64,000 nt of DNA from Heterostelium multicystogenum (Eukaryota; Evosea; Eumycetozoa; Acytosteliales; Acytosteliaceae). Below, piece after piece: positions 11,889 through 22,238 of the stretch. A model generated the notes under the pieces. That model worked only from the letters and a program-made list of their open reading frames with translations, was not told where the DNA came from and did no database searches. Location: positions 1 through 64,000 of the forward strand of contig RCNN01000040.1 of NCBI GenBank assembly GCA_003667245.1, written 5' to 3'. Both the position numbers and the translations under genes were made by a program. Position 1 is the stretch's first letter. Each line of letters opens with the position of its first letter.

Positions 11889-14271
11889 TTAGTCCCAGAT
11901 GCCTTCATCATTTTCATCTTGGTTGACATCGTCTTCGTCTGATTCAATTTGGATGGTTACAGGTTTTCTAACTTGAACATTTAGGTTGAATTTCATTGCG
12001 GCGTTGAATGCTTGAGTGTTACGTAAGTCAATGTAGGATAGGTTGGGTAGATTGAGCAATGGCATTACTTTGGCATCAGTAATATTGTTTGAAGATATGT
12101 TAAGTGATGTCAGTGTAATAATTTGCGACAATGCAGTTAAGCAATCACCCTGAATCATTGTGGACATCAACGAGAGTGTGTTCAAACTGAGTGAAATTAA
12201 TTTAGATACACCTATATCCATTACTTTGGTTCTATCCAAATTTAATATTTCAAGATTTATACAACCTAGATAGATAATAGCGATTCTATTAATAATATGA
12301 TTATCTCAAGACAAAATGTTTGGCTACATACTAGTAATAAATTCAATACTATCATCCGAAATCTTGGTATTGCTGAGTGAAAGTTCTGTTAAGTACTTCA
12401 GTGGGCTAAGTTTTGCAACAGAGGTGATGTGAATATAATCAGATAGGTCCAATTTTCTAATGTTCTGAAGAGCATTTAAGTATACAATATTTGTATCATT
12501 GAGTGAATCTCTTCCTGGCAAATTCAGTGAAACCAAATTTGGTAGTCTCTGTAAATTTACAAATCCAGCTCCACCAATCTTTGTACCAATAATATCCAAC
12601 TGTTTCAATGTCTTACCAAATGCTGTTATAGGAATAAGTATCTATTAGTTTATGAAGCTTGTCATCGTGTTAACATAATGTATGCCATACAAATTATAAA
12701 AAAGAGAGCTTGATTTCCAATCATTGGGCAATGAGAAAGATTCAAACTAACAAGTGGAAGTTTGGTGATTTTCTGAATGGATTTTTCTGTTACTTGAGTA
12801 CCAGAGAGATTCAAAGTATCTATATTTGTAAAGCATGGTACTGCAACTATAATTCCGTCGTCTGTTATCTTACAAAGAGAAAGGTCCAAGCATTTCAAAT
12901 TGACCAAAGATGAAAGGAGAATCAGTCCTGAGTCCGTAATCTTAGTATTTCTCAATGACAGCTCTTCTAATTGTACCAAATCTAAAACATAAAAAATAAA
13001 CAAGTTAATTAGAGCTACTATTATTTTTTTACTTATATTTGTATCTTACTTTTAATTACTTTTACTGAAACATTGCTAATTGAACAATCTGTTAGAATCA
13101 AAGATGTCAAGTTTGCCAGACTCTTTAAGCTGTCCATTTCGATATCTTTGAAACCATAGCAAGCTACCAATGACACTTTTCTGAGATGATACATTCTCGA
13201 CATGCAGTTCTGGATGAAATCATTGCTTACTATTAAGTGCTGGTAGTTGAGATTCAGTTCTTCGATTCTGGCATTTCCTAGTACCATCTGATCTAATTTC
13301 TTTCTTGTGAGACGTTGTGATGAAATCATAGTCTCGATCAATCTCTGTATGATGAATGATGGTAGAAGTTTCAAACTAGATTGAAATGGTGTGATGTCCA
13401 ATGCGATCTTATCTAAACAAATATCTATCAGCTGCTTGATGTGTCTGTTAAATGCTTTACGTGGTGGCGAAGTTGCACCAGTCAGCACTGGAGATTGTAG
13501 CTCAGGATTGGTGAATCTCTCATTGATTAGAGAGGCGATTTCCTCTTTTGCCTTTGGTGCTGGTGCATTTCCATCGCTGTTATCAGCTAGCTGGTGTCCA
13601 TGTCCACTAAATACATTGAAGTGATTTTGATTCCAGTGATGCATACCAGGCATCATTGGAACCATACCTGGCAGTATACCAGGTGGTGGAAATTGTGGAT
13701 TTTGTGGAAAATGAGGTGGGTCAGCTGGCTGATCCTGTTGAGCATCCATTTGTTCTTCTTCTTCTTCCTGTTCCTCTTCATTGGGATTTTGATTATGTAG
13801 ATTGTTTACTGTAGATGAGGTCTGATTTTCATCATCGACATTATCATTGTCATTATCTGCATTGTTATTATCGTCATCGTCTTTACCACCCAGCCTGTAC
13901 CCAGTGGTACTCCATGGTTTGGGTTTTGCATACGGTTTAAACATATTAGCAAAAGGGTGATTGATTTGAGGTTGTACTGTAGGTGGTAAGAATGGTTGTG
14001 GCTGTAGTTGAGCAGGTTCTTCCTGTTCTGGTTCTTGTTCTAGTTCATCTTCCTCAGCAGGTTCTTGTTCTATAGTCTCTTCTTCTTCCTCGAGATTTGC
14101 CTCAAACTCCTCTTGCTGAAGTTGTTGTATAAGATCGAGTGGCGCTACTGCATTTTGCTGTTGCTGTTGCACCTGTTGTTGTTGTTGTTGCAGTAGCTCT
14201 TGTTGCTTTCGTTCTTGTTCAGCGACATACCTTGCATGTCTTTGTTTTCTAAACTCATTTAAGTCCTCCAT
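11889..14271 (-). CDS. Leucine-rich-repeat protein with acidic Gln-rich N-terminus
   Basis: About 690 residues. The N-terminal 230 residues are low complexity: polyglutamine, Glu/Asp-rich and Asn/Asp stretches, then a Pro/Met/His patch. After a helical region (ISSQRLTRKKLDQMVLG) come at least a dozen leucine-rich repeats of the AMN1/cysteine-containing kind (LEELSLRNTKITDSGLILL, LTSLNISSNNITDAKV). No F-box is seen. LRR proteins of this type usually act as protein-binding scaffolds. Exons 14271-13050, 12981-12691, 12622-12332 and 12265-11889 are joined by introns of 68, 68 and 66 nt. The reading frame is clean throughout, and repeat phasing continues across every junction, which supports the model. 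Acidic tail DEDDVNQDENDEGIWD. Confidence 0.85.
13780..14230 (-). repeat. Low-complexity codon repeats (poly-Gln, poly-Glu, poly-Asn/Asp)
   Basis: CAA/CAG-type and GAA-type runs coding for Gln, Glu and Asn/Asp stretches in the LRR protein N-terminus; in frame, with no sign that they break the gene. Confidence 0.7.
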
Positions 14272-15287
14272 GGTTTGTTTTAAACTACAAATTTAAAATT
14301 AAAATTTTAAGGTGTGGTTTAGAAACAATTATTGAATTTAATCCCTCACCAAATATATAAAACATAATTAATTCTCAGATATTAAAAAATTAATTTCTCC
14401 TTTTTTTCTTTTTGTGAACTTCTAATTTGTTTTACAAATTCTGGTTTTTCTCGGAATCATGTCCTCTAAGATGGTGGAAGTGCAGAGGAAAAGATAAATC
14501 TTACCATCAAGCTTGATGACTCTTTTTAGGAAAAACTTAATTAACTATATCATTCAGTTGAAGTTCTTCCTTATTCAAGTTGGTATTACATAAAAATCTG
14601 TGGGTTGTTTAATGATACCAAGTCGATAAAATCATCTTTGAATGATTTTCAATACCATCTGAAGATCAAATTATCCATCTTAAATAAACTTATGTACTCC
14701 AAATTCAGGAATAAAAATCATTGGATTAAATACTTTAATATTATGTGTAATTAGAGTTAATTTTAAATATATCTTCAATATTTAATTCTTAAAAGATACT
14801 ACTAACTTTAAACTCTTGTTAACATTTTTATTTCATAACAAGTTCTTTATAAATCCTGATAATATAAAACAAGTTATGATTCCATTGATGAAAAACCTTT
14901 CTAAATTAAGGATTAGATTTACATGTAGAATCATAGAAGATATAAGTAAAGTTCAAAGAATAAACCAATAAATGTCAATGGTTTGACGTGTAATATAGAA
15001 TGTTTGACTCATTAAATTTTTGAGTGTGTGGAAACTAAACGAAATTTCATAAAAATTCATTTTAAATTTCATAAAATAGTTCAGTTTTTACTTTGGAATT
15101 CTAAGTCTTTACCACATGGAACTCATCTTAAAATTAACTATTTAAACCTTAGGTTCAATCCAATCTCAAATCAATCAATTCAATTCCAAATAATTAAATA
15201 AATCAACTCAAATACAAATAAATCAATATCATTAATCTCCTTTATATATCTCTATATTTATATAATATATTTCTAATATAAAATAAA
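14272..15287. other. Intergenic region with possible decayed coding remnant
   Basis: About 1 kb. Between roughly 14455 and 14760 the base composition is less extreme and short frames on the plus strand look protein-like (LPSSLMTLF, then a 35-codon piece ending WIKYFNIM), interrupted by stops. This could be a decayed FNIP-repeat-type gene, but the evidence is thin. The rest is AT-rich promoter DNA for the heat-shock gene. Confidence 0.35.
15031..15048 (+). promoter_or_regulatory. Possible heat-shock element
   Basis: GAAACTAAACGAAATTTC contains the inverted GAAnnTTC unit (15041-15048) preceded by a further GAA 10 nt upstream. It lies about 240 bp before the small heat-shock protein start. In AT-rich DNA such matches arise by chance, so this is a weak call resting mainly on position. 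Confidence 0.35.
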
Positions 15288-15893
15288 ATGTCATATATCT
15301 TTACACCATTATTAAATAACTATTCAAACACCTACGGATGTCCAAGATATCAAAAATGCAATTCTAAACAGTATGGACCATTCTTTGAATCATTGTTCAA
15401 TACTCAAGACCAAAAAACTGAATCTTCAAAAGAATGGACTCCACGTGCCGATTATACTATAGATGAAGAGCAAATCACTATTAGATTTGAATTGGCTGGT
15501 GTAAAGAAAGATAAGATTAATATCGACATCAAGGAGACTACTCTTACTGTCACTGGTGAAAGAAATCAATCTGTTAATGAGAATTCGAATATTCCAATAA
15601 AGTCATCCTCAGAATCATCCGGTGATAGTAAAACTCTTGCTGGTGAAGACACTCCCTATGTAGAGAAAGAATCAGATGAAAATAATAAGCAATCCCAAGA
15701 GTCAAAACAACCTCCAAAATCATCCATTTCTAAAACAGAAATCTCATATGGCAAATTTAAGAGAGTATTCCAACTTACTAAAGATATAGATATCTCTACA
15801 GCAACCGCCAAGCATGAAGATGGTATCCTAACCTTTACAATTAAAAGAGTGCAACCAGAACCACCAAAGTCAACAAAGATCAACATTGCCTAA
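15288..15893 (+). CDS. Small heat shock protein (HSP20/alpha-crystallin)
   Basis: 201 residues, single exon. The alpha-crystallin domain opens with WTPRADYTIDEEQITIRFEL and the AGVKKDKINIDI strand, continues to TLTVTGERNQ, and closes with SYGKFKRVFQLTKDID, DGILTFTIKR and a C-terminal NIA tail. A hydrophilic insert of roughly 60 residues rich in Ser, Glu and Lys splits the domain between the GER strand and SYGKF, as seen in the dictyostelid hspG-like proteins. The protein is an ATP-independent holdase that should oligomerise and bind unfolding proteins under stress. A possible heat-shock element lies upstream. Frame intact. Confidence 0.9.
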   Translation: MSYIFTPLLNNYSNTYGCPRYQKCNSKQYGPFFESLFNTQDQKTESSKEWTPRADYTIDEEQITIRFELAGVKKDKINIDIKETTLTVTGERNQSVNENSNIPIKSSSESSGDSKTLAGEDTPYVEKESDENNKQSQESKQPPKSSISKTEISYGKFKRVFQLTKDIDISTATAKHEDGILTFTIKRVQPEPPKSTKINIA

Positions 15894-16157
15894 ACTAATT
15901 ACTTGTACAATATATAAACAAACTTTCAATTTATTTAAATACTTGTAAATAATAAACTTTGATTTTGTTAATATAAATAAATACTGTCATCATGTGTCAT
16001 TTCTCAAGAACCACCATAATATTAAGTCCTGGGTATTCTTTTAGGATATTTAACAAACAAAAGGTAAAGACCAACTTTTTGATGTGATATTTGTCACACA
16101 TTTACATCATTATAATAATATTGCCAAAATAGACAATCTAGTCATTTATCAAACATT

Positions 16158-16489
16158 TCTAAGAGTTCAATGAGAAACGTATAAATAGTGAACATAACGA
16201 TTATAATAAACTTCATCCGAATTCGAGGGTAAGTATCTTTATTTTCCTTTATTTAGAGATTCTAATTCTATCTCCTATTCTTGATTTCTTTCTCTTCTTA
16301 TTTACTCATTTGCAGGCTAAGCTCCTTGAAAGGTGGATCAACATTTTATCAGGGGAATTTCAACTGACTTTAGTAAGTTGTAAACTAGCTCGAATATTGG
16401 TTGTTGATGCTAACTTTATTTTTCACAGGTGAGTTCAAATACACCTGTTGTCTATTCAAAGGGAAATGGAGATAGATAGTTCCATCTGT
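16158..16489 (+). other. Possible small spliced gene or decayed gene
   Basis: A TATA-like TATAAATAG at about 16181 is followed by two strong donor/acceptor pairs: GGGTAAGTATC near 16228 with CATTTGCAG near 16316, and TTAGTAAGTTG near 16371 with TTTTTCACAG near 16431. Joining the three pieces keeps one frame open for about 60 codons (includes KLLERWINILSGEFQL) to a stop at about 16480. There is no clear start codon and no recognisable product, so this stays tentative. Confidence 0.25.
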
Positions 16490-16675
16490 ATGTCTGTTGT
16501 TGGTTACCAATAATTTTTCATTTGGTTGAGATACTTTATCGAAGTGGTTGAAGTCATCAATTAAGGAGACATCACAGAACAAATATTGGTTACTTTTGCA
16601 CAATAGGATCACATTTATGTTTAAGTTTGTCATTCCTTTGACAAAATGACACTAGTATGTTGAAAAAATCAATAG

Positions 16676-16712
16676 GCACATCAACTAGATACAATATATC
16701 TAGTTGATGTGC
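16676..16712. repeat. 16-bp perfect inverted repeat with 5-nt loop
   Basis: GCACATCAACTAGATA (16676-16691), loop CAATA, then its exact reverse complement (16697-16712). The stem is long and loop short, so it would extrude or fold readily. Function unknown. Confidence 0.9.
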
Positions 16713-17135
16713 TCATTGGTAATCCAAAGGTGAGTGAACCAATCAACATATTCGATCCAAATGACAATGATACAGTATCAATCGATGATCAATCCCCACA
16801 CCTATATGGCTCAAAGAAGGAACAGCGCTGCAACAAAGAATAGTCTCAAACAAGTATAATAAAGGAAGATATCTAGAGGCATAGGCTTACAACCTGACAA
16901 AGGTAGTTCATACAGTACCACTCAGTAAGATCTACATCTGCGATATCAACTCCTGATCACCACACCGTATAAATTTTGACAAAGGATTGATCAACCCTGG
17001 TTGGCACTCCACTCAATCAATCAAATAAATTTAATTTAAATTTTGTCAAGAGTAAATTAAGTATGATGAAATGCAGTGGGATGTGGGTGATTTTGATAAT
17101 AATACTCATTTTTTTGTGTTAAATTTAAATTAATC

Positions 17136-18734
17136 ATGTTAAGATTGTTTTCTTCAAGAAGTTCCTTAACTAGCTCATCATCAACAACAAAACAATTATT
17201 GATCAATCAAATAAACAACAGCTATACTGCTACTAAGAGATACTACTGTGTAAATAATAACAAGATGTCTACTTCATTCGATGGTGTTGTAGTTGGTTGC
17301 TACGAAGGTGTCGAGGAATGGTCTGCCTTGGGTGCTGAACTCAACCAAAAGACTGACAATCTCCTCACAAAGTCATTCAAGTTGGCCGACAACAAGGGTA
17401 AGCTCGGTGACACTCTCATCCTCTACAACGTTACCCCACAACACCCACGTGTTGCCATTGTCGGTCTCGGAAAGAAGAACGACCCCAAGACTGGTGTCTA
17501 CGAGCAATTCGACCATGTCCGTCGTGTTGCCGGTACCGGTGTCAAGTCGCTCAAGGCACGTGGTGCCACAAAGATCGGTGTCGACACCTCCATTGGTGAC
17601 TTGCGTGCTTGCTCAGAAGGTGCCAACCTCAGTCTCTTCAAGTTCGATCTCAAGACCACCAGCACCGCCCCAGACAAAGAAAAGGCTCCAGTCGAAATCA
17701 GCACTGTCGATCCATCCAAAGTCTCAGCCTCCGAGTGGACCGAAGGAAAGATCCTCTCTGAATCACAAAACTTTGCTCGTTACCTCGCTGATATGCCAGC
17801 CAATTTGATGAACCCAACTATCTTTGTTGAGAAGGTCAAGGAGAAGTTCAATGACTTGATCAACGCAGGAAAGGTTGAATACATTGTTAGAGACCGTGCA
17901 TGGGCTGAGGAGAAGAAGATGGGTATGTTCTTGGCCGTTGCTGTTGGTAGCGACCAACCATTGAAGTTCCTCGAGCTCCACTACCGTGGTGCCGCCGATC
18001 CAAAGTCCGCTCCACTTATCTTTGTAGGTAAGGGTGTCACCTTTGACTCTGGAGGTATCTCCTTGAAGCCATCTGCATCCATGGGTATGATGCGTGGAGA
18101 TATGGGTGGAGCTGCCGCCGCTGTATCAGCACTCTACGGTATCGCTTCACTCGGATTGAAGGTCAACGTAACCGTTTTGACTCCACTCACTGAGAACATG
18201 CCATCAGGAAAGGCTACCCGTCCAGGAGACATCGTTACTGCTTCCAATGGTAAGACAGTCGAAATCGACAACACTGATGCCGAAGGTCGTCTCATCCTTG
18301 GTGATGCCCTCCACTACGCCCACACATTCAACCCATCCACCATCATCGACATTGCCACCTTGACCGGTGCCATCGATGTCGCTCTCGGATACCACTATGC
18401 CGGTTGTTTCGCCGGAGCTGACGATCTCTGGAGAGAGTTAGACGAGGCCGGACAAGTTTCTGGTGACCGTATGTGGCGTATGCCACTTTTGCCAGAGTAC
18501 CGTAAGCAATTGGACTCCAAGGTAGCTGACATTGTCAACAGTGCATCCCGTTCCGGTGGTGCCTGCAGCGCAGCCATGTTCCTCAAGGAATTCGTCCAAA
18601 TCGATCGTTGGGCACATCTCGACATTGCCGGTGTCATGTACGCCAGCGAGGAAGGTCCATACATGAGCAAGGGTATGACTGGTAAGCCAGTTAGAGCTTT
18701 AATTGAATTGGCAAAGAAACAGATTCCAAAATAA
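17136..18734 (+). CDS. lap: Leucine aminopeptidase (M17 family)
   Basis: 532 residues, one exon. Zinc/manganese exopeptidase that removes N-terminal residues from peptides in protein turnover. The C-terminal catalytic domain shows VGKGVTFDSGGISLKPS (metal and catalytic Lys region), MRGDMGGAAAA and the family signature NTDAEGRL. The N-terminal 40 residues (MLRLFSSRSSLTSSSS, then RYYC) look like a mitochondrial presequence, and an internal MSTSFDG start about 44 codons in would give a cytosolic form; alternative starts could therefore give both. Codon use is strongly biased to C/G-ending codons compared with its neighbours, suggesting high expression. No frame break. Confidence 0.95.
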   Translation: MLRLFSSRSSLTSSSSTTKQLLINQINNSYTATKRYYCVNNNKMSTSFDGVVVGCYEGVEEWSALGAELNQKTDNLLTKSFKLADNKGKLGDTLILYNVTPQHPRVAIVGLGKKNDPKTGVYEQFDHVRRVAGTGVKSLKARGATKIGVDTSIGDLRACSEGANLSLFKFDLKTTSTAPDKEKAPVEISTVDPSKVSASEWTEGKILSESQNFARYLADMPANLMNPTIFVEKVKEKFNDLINAGKVEYIVRDRAWAEEKKMGMFLAVAVGSDQPLKFLELHYRGAADPKSAPLIFVGKGVTFDSGGISLKPSASMGMMRGDMGGAAAAVSALYGIASLGLKVNVTVLTPLTENMPSGKATRPGDIVTASNGKTVEIDNTDAEGRLILGDALHYAHTFNPSTIIDIATLTGAIDVALGYHYAGCFAGADDLWRELDEAGQVSGDRMWRMPLLPEYRKQLDSKVADIVNSASRSGGACSAAMFLKEFVQIDRWAHLDIAGVMYASEEGPYMSKGMTGKPVRALIELAKKQIPK

Positions 18735-18956
18735 ATCAAATCACATCTAACTAATATAATATAATATAATATCAACTTCAAATCAAATCAAATCAATCTA
18801 TTAAGTTTATATAATTATTATATAATTCTTCATAAGTCAATAAAGTTTATGTTTCTATCTTTTGTATATATTTATGTCAATTAACTTTCCACAAGTATTG
18901 CATCTCTCATTACTTAGATGGTATGTTATTGATCATTGTTTTATTTCTACAGTGTT
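18735..18956. other. Convergent 3' spacer
   Basis: Spacer between the aminopeptidase (plus) and bromodomain gene (minus). It contains short TATAATA repeats; no gene seen. Confidence 0.5.
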
Positions 18957-21619
18957 TTATAAATCATCACTTTCTTCTTCCTCATCCACTTCTACATTAT
19001 CATTATCATCATCTTCTTCTTCTCCCACTTCTTCTTCTTCATCTTCTTCTTCCTCTTCTTCACATTCTTCTTCCTCTTCTTCACCTTCTTCACCTTCTTC
19101 ACCTTCTTCACCTTCTTCACCTTCTTCTTCCTCTTCTTTCTCCTCTTCATTTTCTTCTCCTGCATCTTCAACTTCTGATTCAGCTTCGGGACCAAGGTAC
19201 CCTTTTTTCATATTCTTGATTCTTAAATGTTTCAATTTCAATTGTTCCATTGTTAATAAACCATTCTTATGTAATTGGTCATATAATTCACCCTGAATTA
19301 AATAGTATATTAGAATAGTTTATAGCTAGGCATTGATCAATAATAATGGGTACTTACTAAAATGTATAATGCATTTTCTGAATATTCAGCATTAACTCCA
19401 TTGTACAAAAGTACGTTATCGATCAACAATTCGTAATCCTTGATAATGCCCTCAATGCCATTATATAATCCTCTTATTATACGGTTCTTAATGATTGTGA
19501 TGGACATGGGTGACTTAACTTTCCTATAATAAGCAATTTGTGTTGCTTTGTCACCGAATTGCCCAAGCGCAGGCAAATGAATCAGAGGGAAGGTATAAAA
19601 TCTACCTGGATCATTGTTTGGCATGCTTTCATCAACCAAAAGATTTAACCCATCGATGATCTTGATTGCTTTCTTTTGGAAGACTTGTTTCAACTTCTTG
19701 TAGTCTTGCTTTGGATCCACCGGACTATCCCAATTAGTGCTGTAGTATTTAAGTTGTTCTTGTAACATTTTGATATTTTTAGTCGGAATTTCAATGTTGG
19801 AGTTTGCCCATGGGTTATCACTACTCTTTGATTTTGTGGCTACTGGCGGTTCAGCCTGCTTCTTCTTTGGAGTAGTATCATTCTTTTTCACTTGAGCATT
19901 ACGAGAGGCATTTCGCCTTTCAGCATCCCTTTGTTTCTTAGTGGGAGTCAATATCGAAATTCGTTCTATTTCTGATTCTTCGGTTTCATCACTGATCTCA
20001 TCCGCACTGTTTTGATCATCATCTGCTACATTATGTTGAGAATATACAACTTGTTCACTTTCGACTTCCTCTTCTACCTCTTCTTCCTGTGCCTGTTTGC
20101 TCTTTGATCGCAAACTTCGCTTCGTTTTTTTAGTTGGGGTAAAATTGACTACCTCAGCATCCAATCGTGTCACTATTTTGCTATCTCTCTTTGAAGACTG
20201 TGGAATATCCCGCTTATTTAAACCGAAGTTAGTGGGGGTAGTGGGTGCTGAATAAACGGGTACCTTGATTGTGGTTGGTTTGATTTGCTTTATGAATGGC
20301 ATTGGTTTCTTTGTTGGTTTGCTAGGGGCAACTGGGGGTGCGGCAGTGTGTGGAGGATTGATATCAAGATCAGAGAGTCGTCGCTCGAGCGAAGTGTCTT
20401 GATGTCCTTCCTCGCTTTCGGTATTAATATCAACATCTTGATCTGATTCTTCATCATTGGATTGCTCTGGAGTTGGTTGCTTGGTCGAACGTGCTGGAGC
20501 AGCTTGCTTTGAAACACTCTTAATGCTGGAAGATAGAGATTTGATCCCTTTCTTTTTAGGCTCCTCAGGGATTTGTTCTTCTTCCTCTTCCACTTCTTCT
20601 TTATCCGCTGCTTTAGCATCCTTGAAATTAGATGCTTCCTTTGCTGTAGAAATTGTATGGCTGTTGGAGGATAAGTAGAGATTTGGTGTCACTGAAGGTG
20701 TTTTGTTGACTAAGGTCTTTTTCTTCTTGCTGCTTTCAAGGCTTTTCTGCAATACATCTACAACAGCTGGTGCCCTATTTCAGAGTGAAGAAAGGTTAAT
20801 ATAGATTCAGCTGTCTACAATACATGTAGGTACATACTTTGTTGTGGTTTTGGTTTGGTGTTGGTTGTGCATCGATGGAGTAATTACTGGGGCAAGTGGA
20901 AGATGTCCATTGTTGCCCATTTCCATCGAGAGATATGGGTAAAAGCTTGGTGAACAATATTCAATTGGAACCTCTTTTGAAACTTCACGATGGAAGATGA
21001 TCTTGAATGAACGGAAATAGACTGAGATGATATCGTAGTTGTGTAGAATTACTTTCTTGTAGATTCCAGGCACAAAGTTGATTCTGATGGTATCGGCTTT
21101 TGCTTGGATCATACAATGGATTAAAGATAAATTGCTTAATATTCTTGTCATAGACGATTTCAAAGTGTTTCTTTCAATTCCTGCTCTGTTAATTGTGAAA
21201 TGACACTGATCCACATCACTTTCATCATAATATTAATATCCTGAGGAGTTGTTTCTGATTCTTCTGCTGCGTCTGCCTCTATAGACGTCAACAGAGATTT
21301 GAATAGGCATCGCATATACATACGTTCCAAATACAATCGATTTAGGAATCATTGGAAATCTATTTTGCTTTGAATTGGACTTGTCAGTTGTAAGTTGATT
21401 ATCTAAAAACTGAATGGTTGCGTAGGGTTTGGCGACCTTTCGACTCTCAAGGGCATTTGTTGCCATTGGTTTATCTTTTTCAGAGTTGGTAGTAGTTGTT
21501 GTTGTAGTCAACGATTTACCCAATGCAATATTCTCCGCATTGGCATTGTTCTCATCGTAGCTAACTATTTCTTTGCCATGATCAATTGTTGCAACTTGTA
21601 GCTGCGAGACTTCAGTCAT
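18957..21619 (-). CDS. Bromodomain-containing protein with acidic C-terminal tail
   Basis: Starts MTEVSQLQVATIDHGK. The N-terminal half has a folded region not recognised (FVPGIYKKVILHNYDII, then VPIEYCSPSFYPYLS). A long Ser/Thr/Lys/Glu linker with basic patches follows, then a bromodomain-like helical bundle: SPMSITIIKNRIIRGLYN, IKDYELLIDNVLLYNGVN, where the YN pair matches the acetyl-lysine-contacting Asn. The tail is nearly pure Glu/Asp. A nuclear acetyl-histone reader is the likely role. Exons: 21619-20838, 20772-19358 and 19292-18957, with introns of 65 nt each. The first exon shifts frame near 21290 and near 21155 (T run); the acidic linker and following domain continue in the new frames. 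Confidence 0.7.
18990..19140 (-). repeat. CTTCTTCAC/TTC tandem repeat coding poly-Glu/Gly
   Basis: Tandem 9-bp units (CTTCTTCAC) at about 19079-19125 within a longer TTC/TCC tract encode EEG repeats and poly-Glu at the end of the bromodomain protein. Confidence 0.8.
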
Positions 21620-22238
21620 GATTAATTGAATTGATTGATTGATTGATTGACAATAATTCAATGAACTAATTATTTGTACAAACTAAACAATAATAATATA
21701 ATAATAATAATGAACTATTTAGTATTTGCTCAACATCATCATAATAATATTCGGCATCACCAAAGACAATATTAAATCTTCATTCCTGGAAGCATTCTTT
21801 CCAAAGGCGCCAAATTTAATAACCATACCACACTAATTTCAAATTTGAAAATATTCCATTTCAACCACACCCATTGATTGTCAAAAAAGAAGTTCGTTAA
21901 AATTTTAATTTATAAATAAAATTAAAAAACATTAATATTAATAATAATGAATATTAATTTAAAGATTGAGGTTTAGTTGCAATTAATTATATTTTTATAT
22001 TTATTGTTCATTTTAAAAAATATCGGTGTGTACAATATATATTGAATTGACACCCAGCCTCAAAACTACAACGTTGTAGTTATTTTATATTATATAAATA
22101 ATTAAGACTATACGATTGTTAGTCTTAGTCGACACTACTATATTACTACTACTACTGCGCTGCTACTGCTGCTGTTGAATAGGTGCGGGCGGCTCATTCT
22201 TTGCCACCGAAACAGACTATTGTATACCGCAGTAGATC
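21620..22238. other. Divergent promoter region
   Basis: About 620 bp between the bromodomain gene (minus) and the CMTR1 gene (plus). Mostly AT-rich; a (TACTAC/CTGCTG)-rich patch lies near 22140-22180 in what would be the CMTR1 leader. No other element seen. Confidence 0.5.

Larger units (their letters stand above)
15894..17135. other. Intergenic region with hairpin and broken coding-like pieces
   Basis: About 1.2 kb between two plus-strand genes. It holds the possible spliced transcript at 16158-16489, the perfect hairpin at 16676-16712 and, right after it, a 44-codon open piece (VLIGNPKVSEPINIFDPNDN...) ending in a stop near 16841 with further short pieces beyond. These may be remains of one decayed gene. 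Confidence 0.4.

Noticed and set aside
17293..17981. Open frames on other frames and the opposite strand of the aminopeptidase gene
   Set aside because: They are by-products of the strong codon bias of this gene; the M17 protein explains the whole stretch.
18862..19296. Ser/Leu-rich open frames on the plus strand opposite the bromodomain gene end
   Set aside because: They are the complement of the poly-Glu repeat of the bromodomain protein.
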